Source of the DNA: Cyrtodaria siliqua | Lineage: Eukaryota; Mollusca; Bivalvia; Adapedonta; Hiatellidae | Assembly (NCBI GenBank): GCA_037043455.1 | Contig: JAWPHD010003084.1 | Coordinates: 1 to 64,000, forward strand | DNA: 64,000 nt | Direction of reading: 5' to 3' | Shown: positions 44,174-55,739 of the stretch, one piece after another | Numbering within the stretch: position 1 is the stretch's first letter | Layout: every line of letters starts with the position of its first letter | Translations under genes and position numbers: made by a program | The notes under the pieces: generated by a model | What the model saw: only the letters and a program-made list of their open reading frames with translations | Databases searched by the model: none | What the model was told of the DNA's origin: nothing

Positions 44174-45602
44174 ATGAGAAGATGGTCAATTCAAAATTGC
44201 TCTGCGCAAAGTAAGAATTTTTAAAACGCGCGGCATTATCGGAATTCTCAAAATGCGCGGTTCAATTCCGGAATCGTCCGTGCGCACAGTAGGAATTAGC
44301 ACACATTAAGGATATTTTGGTTCTAGTGGTTAATTGTAATACTGACGGCAAAGGCCTTCGTTAATAATGCTGGAAGAACTTGTGGCTCAAACATTTTGCT
44401 TGTATGTAAAATAAAAACAATAACGTATGTTTAAATTGCAAGTATACACATGATGCAACATGTGTTTATCTCCTCATTGTCTATAAAATGTATATAAATA
44501 TCCACTATTTATTAAGTATCATTATTCAAATATTCAAATGCCATTGATAGCAATACCATAAACTGGTAATTTATTCTCAAACGGTCTGTGTAAATGATTG
44601 ATTTAGTACATTTGGCAGACGACAGATGTTCTAAACAATAAGACATTTTGACATTTAATATATGTGTATATCTTACATGTATCAGTATAATGCTTTAATA
44701 AATATGATTGAAACAGGCAAATGCAATTAGTAGTAGTTGTAGCTTTAACACCTGACGCATGCATTGAGTAATTGGCGTGTTTGTTATTTGACAGATGTTC
44801 AATATTTGAATGCATTTGTAGATGCCAGTATATACGAAGGTATATGGCAACAAACAAGGGTCCCATGTTTGTATAAAGAGATCATTGGAATATCTCTAAA
44901 ATATATATGGAATGCCCAGTTTGAGCCGTTATTAGAAATATTATTGTCTGTGCCGCGTTTTGTTTTTTATTTTTAGCCGGATTGCGTAGCAAATCCAGGC
45001 TTTTTTTGGCGATTTTCGTCTATCTTCTGTCCGTCCGTATGTCCGTCTACGCGTTTTGGCGTTTTGGTAAACATTTTTGGTTAACGTTTTTGTTTTTCCT
45101 CATTTCTCGAAAACGAATTGCTGGAAAGCTTTTAAACAGTCAAAATGGTGAATTCGAAATCCGACATTAGCACCACTGTGCAACACTTGTTTATATTTTC
45201 TTAGCCATAATTTATCTCCTTATTTCAGTAATATAAATCCGCGCTTTATTGTTGGAGGGCTTTAACTTGTTTTCTCAATAATTAAGTTCATGTTTATTAT
45301 TTACCAAACCTAACTATGATTTTGTTTTATACATTTTATCTTTTATAAAAGACGGATGAAACAATTAAGCATCAATAAATAGAAATAAATAGGTTTCAAA
45401 CACTATATTCCTTTTCAAATCCCAACAAAAATTCGTACTTTGCGCAAAACATTCTCAAATTGCGCCGACACATGGTGCAAGTCTTATATCGATTAACCCC
45501 TTGCGCAATTCCGGAATAGTCCTGCACAATTCCGGAATCGTCGGGCATTTTAAAAATTCTTACTTTGCGCAGAGCAGTTCCGGAATCGTTCATATTCTCA
45601 CA
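44174..45602. mobile_element. TIR element with TTCCGGAATTGCGC subterminal repeats
   Basis: Left arm (about 44174-44310) and right arm (about 45480-45602) are complementary: gctctgcgcaaagtaagaat on the left, attcttactttgcgcagagc on the right, each followed inward by ttccggaatcgtc/gcgca units. The outermost gagaagatg on the left pairs loosely with catattctc on the right. The interior is AT-rich and holds a GTCC-type module with hairpin (agccggattgcgtagc, 44975-45060). No transposase. Ends are too diverged to fix a target duplication. Confidence 0.75.
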
Positions 45603-45612
45603 TTGATTATAA

Positions 45613-46200
45613 CATATATATGGTTATATGGTGGGGAGTTCAACGTTTTCCAAGTTATGACCTTTGTGCTACATGTCCCTAGTGGGGACGGACCCTGGGC
45701 CGATACTGGTTGGATGGATGTATCCCTCTCTTTATGCTCAGTAAGTGTTCAGAGAAGAAAGTTAACTCTTTTAAGGTTTTTCCCTATACAAGTTTGTGTA
45801 AAACATGTGACCTCTGCGGTAGTGCCAAATTTGACCCCATGGTCACGATTTGAACGAACTTGATAGAGGATTATATACTTATGGTACATGCACAATATTA
45901 GACCTATAGCTTTATCTCTTATACTACATGCAATATATGAGAGCTCTATACCTTGTGTCCTCAGAGGAGAAGATGTTTTCATTTTGAATCTATATAAGTC
46001 TATGTAAAACAAGTGATCGCTGGGGCGTGGTCAAATTTAACGTCAGGGTCGCCATTTAAAACTTGGTAGAGGGCTAATGGTAAATGCGTAATAGTAAACC
46101 TTTAGCTCATGTAGTTTCAGAGAAGAAGGTTTGTTTAAGATTTTCCTATACAACATTATGTAAAACTGTGACTCCTGGTCCGAATTTGACCCCAAAGACA
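45613..46200 (+). repeat. ~200 bp tandem repeat
   Basis: Three imperfect units containing tttccctatacaa/ttttcctatacaac, gtaaaac(a)tgtgac, aatttgaccccat and a cagagaagaa start, at about 45750, 45960 and 46118. A related fragment (ggggatgaacccc, tggttgtatccgtctgt) lies on the other side of the TIR element at 44050-44175. Confidence 0.78.
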
Positions 46201-47060
46201 TACAGTGAGACAATCACATGAAGTTAACTTAACCAAAGTTAAGTTACCTAACCAAGGTTAAGTTTGGGGAAATAATGCAAAATATGACCTTGACCTTGGT
46301 ATTTTTTGTCGTTCAGTTATGTCCACCAATGCCAACAATATATATGACCAAGTATCAAACAAAGAAAATGAGGCAATCACATATGACCAAGTATCAAACC
46401 AACAATACATATGACCAAGTATCAAACAAAGAAAATGAGGCAATCACATGTATATAGTTACCTGAGGTTAAGTTACATAACCAAGGTGAAGATTGGGGAA
46501 AATAATGCAAAATATGATCTTGACCTTGGTATTTTTTTGTCGTTCAGTGATGTCCACCAATGCCAACAATACATATGACCAAGTATCAAACAAAGAAATT
46601 AAAGTTATCAGAAAAAAAAGTTAACTGAGGTTAACTTACCTCACAAAACTGATGACGCAAAACATGACCTTGACCTTGGCATGTTTTGTCGTTCAGCGAT
46701 GTCCACCAATGCCAACAATACATATGACCAAGTATCAAAGACTTAAAGTGAGACAATCACATAAAGTTAACTGAGGTTAAGTTACCTAACCAAGGTTAAG
46801 TTACCTAACCAAAGTTTAGTTACCTAACCAAGGTTAAGTTTGGGGACAATAAGCAACATATGACCTTAACCTTGGTAATTTGTGTCGTTCAGTGATGTCC
46901 ACCAATGCCAACAATACATATGACCAAGTATCAAATAAAGAAAATGAGGCAATCACATGTATACAATTAACTGAGGTTAAGTTACCTAATCAAGGTTAAG
47001 TTACCTAACCAAGGCTAAGGTTTGGGAAAATAACGCAAAATATGACTAGACCTTGGTAAT
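46200..47060 (+). repeat. ~200 bp tandem repeat with GTTAACC-type spacers
   Basis: Units share gtccaccaatgccaacaata, tatgaccaagtatcaaa and aaaatatgaccttgaccttg (starts near 46270, 46505, 46645, 46850). They are separated by variable runs of ggttaagttacctaaccaa. The same unit forms the interior of the outer TAC...GTA element at 40310/40861. Confidence 0.88.
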
Positions 47061-48050
47061 TTTGGCGTGATGATGTACCCAACAAAGCATTTGACAAAGT
47101 TTCATAAAAATCAAGTGACTGCTTTGTCTCGCTACACACTATCGTGGGCGAGAGAAAAACGGTTATGGTCATTCAATTTATTACATCTTCCGTAAAAGAA
47201 AGATATATGTCGCCGTATACATGTCAACAACTACCTTTGTATATTGTCATGCCGTTTTAATCTATATCCATAAATCCTTTTGTTATTACACCTTAATTAT
47301 CATTGACAAAAAATATTGTTTTCATTATCTAAACAAGAATATATACAGTGACCAAGTCGTTATCTTAAGATGTCTTAATACTATATATTACGTTAAAACG
47401 ACATATATTATAGAATGATGACATCATCTGGGATATATTAAAGCTTCCATAGATTATACTAAATTGTTTAAAAGTAAATGCGAACCTTAAACTGTTTCAC
47501 AGTACTGAGTGGTAATAGTTTATAATTAATCAATAAACACAGACCTAATAACTATTAATATATCTGTGATATAAAGCTAGAACCATTAAAAGAAATTCGG
47601 TAAACGTGTCCATTTTAAAATTATAGCCAGTATATATAACAACTGTATCTTTTCAAGTTTTTTAACAAACTGGGTCCCCCTAGTCGTCGAAAGCGCGTGC
47701 ATCGCTGTTATATAAAAGACACCAGTGTAGACCAATGATTTATGTTTATATTACTGTTTAATAGTGTACATAGTCTATGTCCAATTTGTAGACACAAATA
47801 CAGGGTCTACTCAAGCCACGCGCACTATCGATCAATGACACTTATCGCGATCTTTGAAGGCAGATACTTGCCTCAATTTCATATTTGTGCAAACAATTAT
47901 GACGCAACACATTTCTTTGACACGTCAAGCATTTGGACGTGTCAAACTGGTATATCTGTAAGCATTACGTACCTACTTACAGTGTTTTAAAAAATACAAT
48001 TAACCCTAATAGTCATTATAAATAATGATATATAATTCCTGGTGTGATTA
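47060..48050. other. no supported gene
   Basis: AT-rich DNA with short ORFs only (65 and 82 residues at 47221 and 47742), neither with a motif. Confidence 0.45.
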
Positions 48051-48269
48051 TCCTCGATTGAATTTTATATAAAATAGACCAACATGAGCTTATTCCACCT
48101 GTGTCCCCATCACTCAGCCTCTGCCAAGTTAATCTTCTTGTGTCCCTTCAAACCATCTATTGCCTTGTCTTGCGTCTGCTTGGATCCTGCCATCCGTGCG
48201 TGATTGATAAGCATTAGTAACATTATTTAAACTACTAAGATTATTATAAACAAACTACTATTGAAAACC

Positions 48270-48490
48270 TCGCCAAAAGGCCTAGTTGCCAACGGTGAGG
48301 AAAAATAAAACCTTAAACTACTGGTGTGATTATAGTTTAATCTACTATAGGTGACTCTGCTCTGTGTATGTGCTCTGGTTTATTTTGTTATTGTTTGTTT
48401 TTTACTTACCAATCATTGCAATCAATGTACTAAATTACTTGCTCCTTTGAGGGTCCTTAATTGGTTAATAAAATCTTGTATCTTGTATTT
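48270..48490 (+). mobile_element. possible LINE 3' end
   Basis: Contains tgaggaaaaataaaacctta and ends gggtccttaattggttaata then aaatcttgtatcttgtattt, resembling a LINE 3' UTR with a short tail repeat (TTGTATC). No coding part can be assigned. Confidence 0.35.
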
Positions 48491-48540
48491 TGGTATATCG
48501 CCCAGTTAGATGTTTATAGAATTATATTAAAGAAACACAC

Positions 48541-48899
48541 GGAAATCTTGAAATATTTATCAAGCATTGGAATTAGCGTCTCAGTTTATTTATCCAGTAT
48601 AATTTAACGCTGCTTGCATATACCAGGGCTTTATATGACGATTATTATTCCAGCATATACATGTAATTAAAATAATAAATATTATAGTTTTGAGTTTTCA
48701 TTTTTTTTATCTTATCCTACCATACGTTAACATAATAATATTATTGGTGCAATATTATCAACAGTTACTAATATGCAAAAACAATTTTCTTTATACTATT
48801 CGTATAATTAATATTAATGATTGAACAAATGAAAGTTATGTAGAAAAATTATCGTAACGCCGTGAGTTTTGTTTTAAATCAAGATAGCAGTGTGTCCCT
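48541..48899. mobile_element. TTAA-type MITE, copy C (359 bp)
   Basis: TTAA on both sides (48537-48540, 48900-48903). Left end AGAAACACACGGAAATCTTG, right end aatcaagatagcagtgtgtc. The interior shares gattgaacaaatgaaagtta and aacgccgtgag with copies A and B (reverse orientation). Confidence 0.9.
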
Positions 48900-48936
48900 T
48901 TAATATTTATCGCCTAGCCTATAATACATTATTTAA

Positions 48937-50929
48937 AGAGACACATGGACTCTTGAAATGGGATGAATCATCAAAAGAATCACGCCGGTTTGATTAACCC
49001 AATAGCATTTTGACTTGAAATCTACTTGCTTCTACATTCTCACATGTATATACGCATGTTGTCAGATACGTTGTATCCATTTGACAAATTAAACCAAATG
49101 TAATTGTGTGTTATTTAAGGATTATAGGCCCTCCACCACTTTACCAATTTAGAATGCGCTACGTCTAAACCACATGCTTTCATTTCAACGGATATATATA
49201 CAAAGAGGGGGGGGGGGGTACATTAAAGCTTCCATAAAAGAAAGATACGTGTTATATATATGTACATGCGTGTGCTATAACACTATCTCGTCTTGTCTCT
49301 TTCCAGTAGGAACGCCAGCCCTATGGCGTATGAATATTTATCAAACAAGGTCACGTGATAAAATCGATAACAAAATGACATTATTGGGAAAATTTTCACT
49401 GGTCAGATTTATACACCTCTTATCTATAAACTGTGATTATGACAAAACACAATCACAGATCGTTGTTAAAGTAATAATATTCACAAACTACATTGGTCGA
49501 ACATAATTGGTGTACACTTCGTGTAATTCCCATTAATAGTTAAAGGTATTTTTCAAAGGGATGCATTTAGGTTGTTTTTAGGTTTAAATTGCCAACAATG
49601 CGCTTTTAAATCAAAATCGATTTATTTCGTCATTTTAGAAGCGAGAATAAAAAGAAATGCATGTACGCGTAGATAAATCTTTCCTCTGTCCATATGCAAA
49701 ATTTTAATGAAATCGGAGACAAGTACTTTTTTCCCCAAAATTAACTAACATGACCCACGGACTCAAAGACGGCATAACGCATATACATTTACAGACGCGA
49801 CCGGGAACACAAGAAATGAAATAATGGAATTATTTCAATACATATATTTCAAATGTATGTATCCATGCATTCCAGATTAAATTTCTGATCTATACATGCT
49901 TTTGGTTTATGCCGGAGTGCTCCGATTAGGTTTTAACAAACCAAATTGCAACGGTACGTCGGGAAAGGAAATGAGGATGGTGAAAATATATGTTGCAGTG
50001 TTAATTTTCTGGTTCCGAAAAAAATGCAAAAAAATAAAGTTTTAACAGCGAGAACGAATTTTTTTTCATGAAAGTGTTCATTGACATGTCGACTATTAAA
50101 AACCAAAATTTAAAGTCAATCAGAAAAAAGTACTTTTTTTTCCCCAAAATTAACAAAGTACACCGTGTTCGCTAAAATATGAACAATCGCCTTTCGAAGT
50201 TAATTCACACGTGGGATATAAAACCATGAAATTGTGAAATCCTTTTTAAGAGATATATTGATTTCAACATTGTTCTGTATTTAATAAATTATTAGAGTAG
50301 AATGTTCACAGTTTTTTTCAAGGACATCATTACGGTAGTATCCCTGCAACCCCGTCCCTCATCCCACCCCCACCACCCTCCATACCGTATTGATTAAGTT
50401 GTATATAGCTGCGAATGCGCAGTTGTAATCAAATTCGATTTATTTCATCATTTTAGAAGCGAGAATAAAAACGAAATCATATAGATACATCTCTCCTCTG
50501 TATATATGTAGAATTTCAATAAACGGAGACAAGCACTAATTAAGTAACAGGACCGTCCGACCCAAAGACGGCAACATTCATATCCATTAAGGAAAGACGA
50601 CCGGCTACAAAAACAATTAAATAATTTCGTTATGTAAACACATATATTTAAAATGTATGTGTCCATATAGTTTACACTAATTTTTTATCTATACATGCTT
50701 TGGGTTTATGTCAGAGTGGCCAATGTATTTTAACAATGTTGCAACTGTATATCGGAAAATGAAATCATGATGGCGGCAACATACGTTGCAGAGTTAATTT
50801 TCGAAATCAGAAAAAGCGATAAACTAATATTAGTTTAACAGGCAGAAAGAATTATATTCTTTGAACTGTTCGTTTAAAACTGAGGGGGCGACTCGAGTTT
50901 TAAAGAAAGCAAGATTGGCATGTGTCCCT
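48937..50929. mobile_element. TTAA-type element, copy D (2.0 kb)
   Basis: TTAA at 48933-48936 and 50930-50933. Left end AGAGACACATGGACTCTTGA and right end agcaagattggcatgtgtcc are the family TIRs. The interior differs from the short MITEs and is built on two direct copies of a ~430 base block (49595-50035 and 50405-50825). A 110-residue ORF at 49174-49506 has no recognisable motif. It may be a deletion derivative of the autonomous parent, but no transposase is visible. Confidence 0.75.
49595..50825 (+). repeat. direct repeat of ~430 bp inside copy D
   Basis: Both blocks contain ttttagaagcgagaataaaa, cggagacaagtac/gcac, gactcaaagacggca/gacccaaagacggca, atctatacatgcttt and ttgcagtgttaattttc/ttgcagagttaattttc. 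The copies are about 80% alike, so the duplication is old. Confidence 0.82.
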
Positions 50930-50949
50930 TTAACCAAGTAAATAAATGA

Positions 50950-51690
50950 CTGACGAGTAACAGACATGCTATTGTCAGTAACAAACATGATTATGTGTAG
51001 ACTCGAAGATTTCATAACATAAACATGTGGACATGACATTGTGTCAATGGAGCAATTGCCAGATGTGTGGTGTTGTGAAACACTGTACGCGTGAAACCAA
51101 AAAGTGCGGGTCGTTTATATTTATAGGGCATATATAGTTATATATATATATTTATATATATTATTCTTTTATATGTATATGGTCCCAGAACGCAGTCATA
51201 CTCACTACTATATTGAAAGTAAATACTGAATATACATGTGCGGTGCGTTACGATCTGTAGTATTTGAAAACAGACATATTAAACATTTCCCTGAACATAT
51301 ATAATCATGATAAATACTATATTCATGGAATTATTTTTTCCTGAAAAAAAAATACATGTTTGTTTTCAGCAATTGAAATCTAGTATATTCTGCGAATATT
51401 GCTACTTTGAAAATTTTAAATACGTCTGTTTTAATCAAATAGCATGTTTTGTTTGTTTTAATATATATATTTTTTAATTTATGATTTAAAAAAAAAATGG
51501 ATGATCGAAATATGTCTTAAACACTGTTGAATCCTGTAAATTAAAAAGAAGTGGTTTGGTTCAGAGGCGACACTATCGGTGAACAAAACCACTTGTTTTA
51601 CCGGATTCAACATTGTGCAAGAAAATATTCATATATTATACCATTAATATTATAACATGTGTGTTGTAACAAATGCTTATCCTTGGATAG
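50950..51690. other. no gene; AT dinucleotide-rich stretch
   Basis: Contains (TATA)-rich runs at 51130-51175 and 51460-51480 and an imperfect inverted pair at about 51550-51610 (gaagtggttttgttc-type). No ORF of note. Confidence 0.5.
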
Positions 51691-52440
51691 TGGACTTGAC
51701 CTTTTACCTAAAAATCAAACGATCATCCTCTTTCCACTGTCCACCAATGAAGTTTCATGAAATTTGCTTTAGGTAAGAGGAAAAACTGTGTGGGCAATAC
51801 TTTTCTTTTTCCGTTCATGGTAACGGACCTTTCAAGTACTGACTTCAAAATAAACAGGGATTATCATTTCACCAAAGGCAGTGGAAGTATGAAGTTTTAT
51901 GAAATTAGCTTCAGAAAGTAATAAAGAGTTTGATTGCGGACAGGATTTTTCATGATCAAGTCACTGTGGCGTTGACCTCAGATTTATTGACCTCAATATT
52001 AATAGGGATCATACTCTTACCAAAGGCAGTCAAACCATGACGATTAAATATATCAGGGTGATATTGACCTTTGACCTATTAACCTCAAAATCATTCATGA
52101 GATTTGCTTTAGGGAAAGTGGACTTAAGTTTACAATATTTTACATTATCATGTCACGGTGACAATGACCTTTGACCTAATGACCTCAAAATCAAAAGGCA
52201 TCATTCTCTCACCAAATGCACTCAAACCATGAATTTTGCTTCTGGGGAAGTAAACAGTGCAGACAAGGTTTTTCATAATCATTATTGGGTCACGGAGCCC
52301 TTGACCTTCAATATTTGATATGCACATACTGATGCTTCGTACAAAGTTTCGTCAAAATCCAACAAGTAGCGCAGACAAGATTTGTGACGGACGAACGGAA
52401 AGGCCAAATATAATCTGTCTCACCTACCACTTTGTGGTGG
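51690..52440 (+). repeat. ccttgacctttgacc tandem repeat with terminal GACGGACG
   Basis: Four to five imperfect units of about 130-150 bases with gacctttgacctaatgacct, caaaatca, ctcaccaaaggcagt and caaaccatga. It ends agatttgtgacggacgaacg. Of the same general class as 2785-3270 and 25748-26735. Confidence 0.8.
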
Positions 52441-52649
52441 AAGACATACTTATAAAGACAATATGTTAGTTCATATGTATACTTTATTAAGCAAATAATT
52501 GAGCGAACATAAACTTCAGCATTGACTCTGGACAGTGGTGTACATGGAGTCTTCTTCCACATGACGTGCAGACTGAAAGAAAAGAAAGACATAGAATAAA
52601 AAGTTAATATAAGTCGAGCAGAGTATTCAATTTGAATCAGGTGTTGCGA

Positions 52650-52671
52650 GGGGGGGGGGGGGGGGGGGGGG
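52650..52671 (+). repeat. 22-base poly-G run
   Basis: Uninterrupted G run between ttgcga and ctaggg. It is likely variable in length and prone to sequencing error, and able to form a quadruplex. Confidence 0.95.
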
Positions 52672-52704
52672 CTAGGGCATGTTTAGGGGAATGGGACAGT
52701 TATC

Positions 52705-52990
52705 AATTTAATTATTGTTTAACGCCTCATCAACACGTTGTTTAGGTTATTTCGAGCCGCCCCAAAGAGAGGAGGAAATATACATAGGCATCCAGGAACC
52801 CTGCCCTACGCTTATTACCGATTAGATACCTATGGTTCTTTAATGTGCTTGTAGGACAGACTCCGATAAAAGGACCATCCGGTTTACGTTCCCATCAGAC
52901 GAACGGGGCTAGCAGGACACATCGAAGTAACCCAGTGGCGCCAGTAAGAATTGAATCCGTGTTCACTGGATTCAAAGCCGATATGCTATA
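52705..52990 (-). mobile_element. degenerate SINE (family 1), minus strand
   Basis: Reverse complement of the 59741-60056 SINE with many changes: cgcctcatcaacacgttg, gagccgccccaaagagagg, cataggcatccaggaaccct and gtttacgttcccatcagacg mark the body. The tRNA-like head is at 52940-52990. Confidence 0.8.
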
Positions 52991-52994
52991 AACG

Positions 52995-53270
52995 TCCCTT
53001 GACCAAAACTGAGTAAATGGCACATCAACATGGGGAGAAAACATTAATATACAACTATTTATTATCTCTCTCAAAACCTGGTGATGCCCCTAGTTTTAGA
53101 AAAAAAAAAAAGGGTAAAATAGGGCAGTTGAGAAGACACTTTTGTAGATGTGTGGTCTGTTCTGATGTGAAAATGTGTAAAACAGACACTAGATTAGAAA
53201 TTTGCTCTGTGTCCCTTTAATAAATTGGGGACCCATCACATAGACCATAATCATATTGTAATTAGTTGAT
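52995..53270. other. no gene; right end of another TTAA-type MITE at 53213
   Basis: gctctgtgtccctttaa at about 53203-53219 is a family right end, but no left partner is found nearby. Confidence 0.5.
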
Positions 53271-53275
53271 GTTAA

Positions 53276-53565
53276 AGGGACACACGGCAATCTTGAAGTA
53301 TTTATCAAGCTTTAACATAAGCATCTCCATTTGTTAACCTTGTAACATTTTAAATTTAAACCTGCTTGCATTAAAAGTTATTTTTGTCTTCGTTATTCTA
53401 TCAAATATATTATAGGTGCACTATTATCAACAGTAAGTAATGTGTAAAACAATTTCTTCTGAACTATTCTAATAAATAATATTTATGATGCACAAATGCA
53501 AACTATGCAGAAAAATTAACCGAACTCCAGAGGTTTTAAACAAATAAAAACTGCCTAGTGTACCT
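53276..53565. mobile_element. TTAA-type MITE, copy E (290 bp)
   Basis: TTAA at 53272-53275 and 53566-53569. Left end AGGGACACACGGCAATCTTG; the right end ctgcctagtgtacct is diverged. Its last 23 bases are duplicated at the very start of the window, so copy E belongs, at least in part, to the 1.6 kb duplication. Confidence 0.85.
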
Positions 53566-55165
53566 TTAACACAACTTGTTTTCGCATGTATCCAGTACAT
53601 GTAGTTTACACGAGCTCATATGACAATCACGCTGCATTATCACTGAAAACATTGTTTATTCTAACTTTGAACAGCACCGTGTAAGCATAACACAAGCTCA
53701 ATTTAAAGAACTACACAAGTGCAAACAATTTTTTAAAAGACTCTCACCTCCATATGATCCAATGGCATTTAATACGGCTTGATATTCTGAAGTCGTCAGT
53801 ATCAATTCACTTAGAGCTGCTCAAGGTCACGATTCACATTTGAGGTCTTTCTGAAAAAACATCAATCCAATGTCAATGATCAAACAGACATAGTTTATCC
53901 CTTGTTATACATAATGTAACATATTTAAAAAAGAAAAGATAAAAGAAGAACTAAATTAAATAAAGCATGGATACTACTTGTGCTCAATAACACGGTTAAT
54001 GTAATAAAAACATCTCTCATCATTCATTATACATGTAAAATATAATGTAGCCTAACTGGAGATCCATTAAAATCATTGTTCCACTTTCACAGCATATTTC
54101 CAGCCCATGGAATAGTCATTTCTTTTGAGACACATTGGAGGCAAGCGTAGTAGCTCCACCTCCTTAAAGGCTTTTAAGTGAAGTGTACTTTCTCGAAACT
54201 GCGTTGTTTATTTCGCAACAGAAAGTATGTAATAAATGTAAATAAATGTCAATTCAAAATCACTTCCTTGCCTCAAAACTTTACTGTACATAAATATGAA
54301 TCTGACCGATTTCAGTCAAATGTCTATGGCAGTTTACATTGTTTCAATGGGAGTTGTATCGGGTTATGTATTCACGAAAATGGGAATAACATAACGATAT
54401 AGAGACAACGCTAACAATTTACATTCATGCATCTGAGGGGTGGGGGTGCGGTGGAGGGGGTTTCTAGTTTCCTTTCCCCTCCTTGTTTTCGGTATGCAAG
54501 TTCCATCTACCCCCACACCCCAATCTACCGTACTTGGGTGGGAGCGGGGTGCTGGGGACATTGATAGCATTTCTACTAGTAAATGTTTTATTCCACGAAA
54601 CGTTCTACAGTTTACTGTACATCCAGTTACTGGAAAGATCGGAGTGAAAAATATGAACTTTCTATTAAACAGTTTACGCCACTTTTTTAGGCACTATAAT
54701 TGGCTAATGTATAAATATGTACGATCTAAAAGTGGTGTGTACTGTTTATTAACAAACACAGTTTAATGACAAAACAAATACCTTGATCATGGACCTCTAG
54801 CAGCAGACACTAATCCCAATTCCAATTTGACCAACATGTCAATTTCACGTGTCAAGTTATGTCACGGTGACCTCTCAGTCACCAACACTGCATCGTGTTG
54901 ACACATAATGGGACGTTATTTCGTCCGGTAAGGTATTAGTTTTTACATTATCTACGGTATGAAACACTGTACGCGTGTTGTTAGACTCCATAGGTTCCCG
55001 TAGTGCTCGCCGACGCAGCGCGCCCAATTTCGGGTGTAAAAAAATGGCGTCTGTTTTAATTGAAAATTCGTAAAATAGTCCGTAAAATACAAAGAAATAG
55101 TCCATGTTCGCGGAGTTAAAATGCGAACAGAACTGATATGTTATAGGTCCGTGGCGTTCCTACTG
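53543..55165. repeat. 1.6 kb duplicated segment, copy 2
   Basis: Matches 1-1633. Small indels include loss of cgaatgtg near 54378 and an extra c near 54893. The left side runs on into TTAA MITE copy E. The right side departs at 55165 into CpG-containing unique DNA. Confidence 0.9.
54875..55105 (-). CDS. hypothetical ORF, duplicate of the one at 1331-1573
   Basis: Same minus-strand ORF as in copy 1, identical for its first ~69 residues. One inserted base close to the 3' end shifts the last residues, so the ORF ends with a different C-terminus. If the ORF were a first exon, the donor would need to lie upstream of that indel. No function is recognised. Confidence 0.2.
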   Translation of the reverse strand: MDYFFVFYGLFYEFSIKTDAIFLHPKLGALRRRALREPMESNNTRTVFHTVDNVKTNTLPDEITSHYVSTRCSVGD

Positions 55166-55169
55166 TTCT

Positions 55170-55735
55170 GTTTTCTTATCCTTGTTATTGTAATGAAAGC
55201 GATCTTAGAATTCGATGACACGGGCCATATTCCAACGACCCGCTCCTCCATAAGCATGAACAATTTAAGATAATGCAATTTTTCCGGCTAATAATCTACT
55301 CTAATTTAGCACGTTAAACAGTGAACGTATAACTGAACTATGGCGCGGGTTTTGGGATGAACAAATGATGACGTCAAAAAGAAGGCGGGTCTTATGTTTC
55401 GGTCAGGAGCTGCGTTCGTACTAATGGATAGTTTTACGTCTTAAACACATATGTAAACCCTTCAAAAATATACAAACGATATATTATGCATTTCAAATCA
55501 AATATATTTCGATAGAATCATCAAAGGTTGGGGCCACTGAAGGCAGATTAAGAAGATTAAAATGAAGACCCCAAGGTACCCCTTTCGCAATATAAGCCAA
55601 GATGCGACCTTGGTGTCTTAAAGATAAGCGGCATCCACGTAATGCGAACGTCTGCCCTGGGGCCCGGGGTGGGTGGGGCGAGCGGGGTGATTTGGGGTAA
55701 TATTTTTTCGATTTGTCGTGTTTAATGTCAATAAG
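55170..55735. other. no supported gene
   Basis: Moderately CpG-containing DNA with a 101-residue minus ORF (55493-55798) lacking any motif. A C/G-rich patch lies at 55655-55690. Confidence 0.4.
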
Positions 55736-55739
55736 TGTA

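Noticed and set aside
48110..48200. Small minus-strand ORF ending KGHKKINLAEAE
   Set aside because: Only about 37 residues, no splice partner or motif recognised, and the region may be a LINE 3' part.
1..55165. LTR retrotransposon with 1.6 kb LTRs
   Set aside because: 53.5 kb separates the copies, no gag-pol, primer site or TG...CA ends are present, and the intervening DNA is a mixture of unrelated elements.
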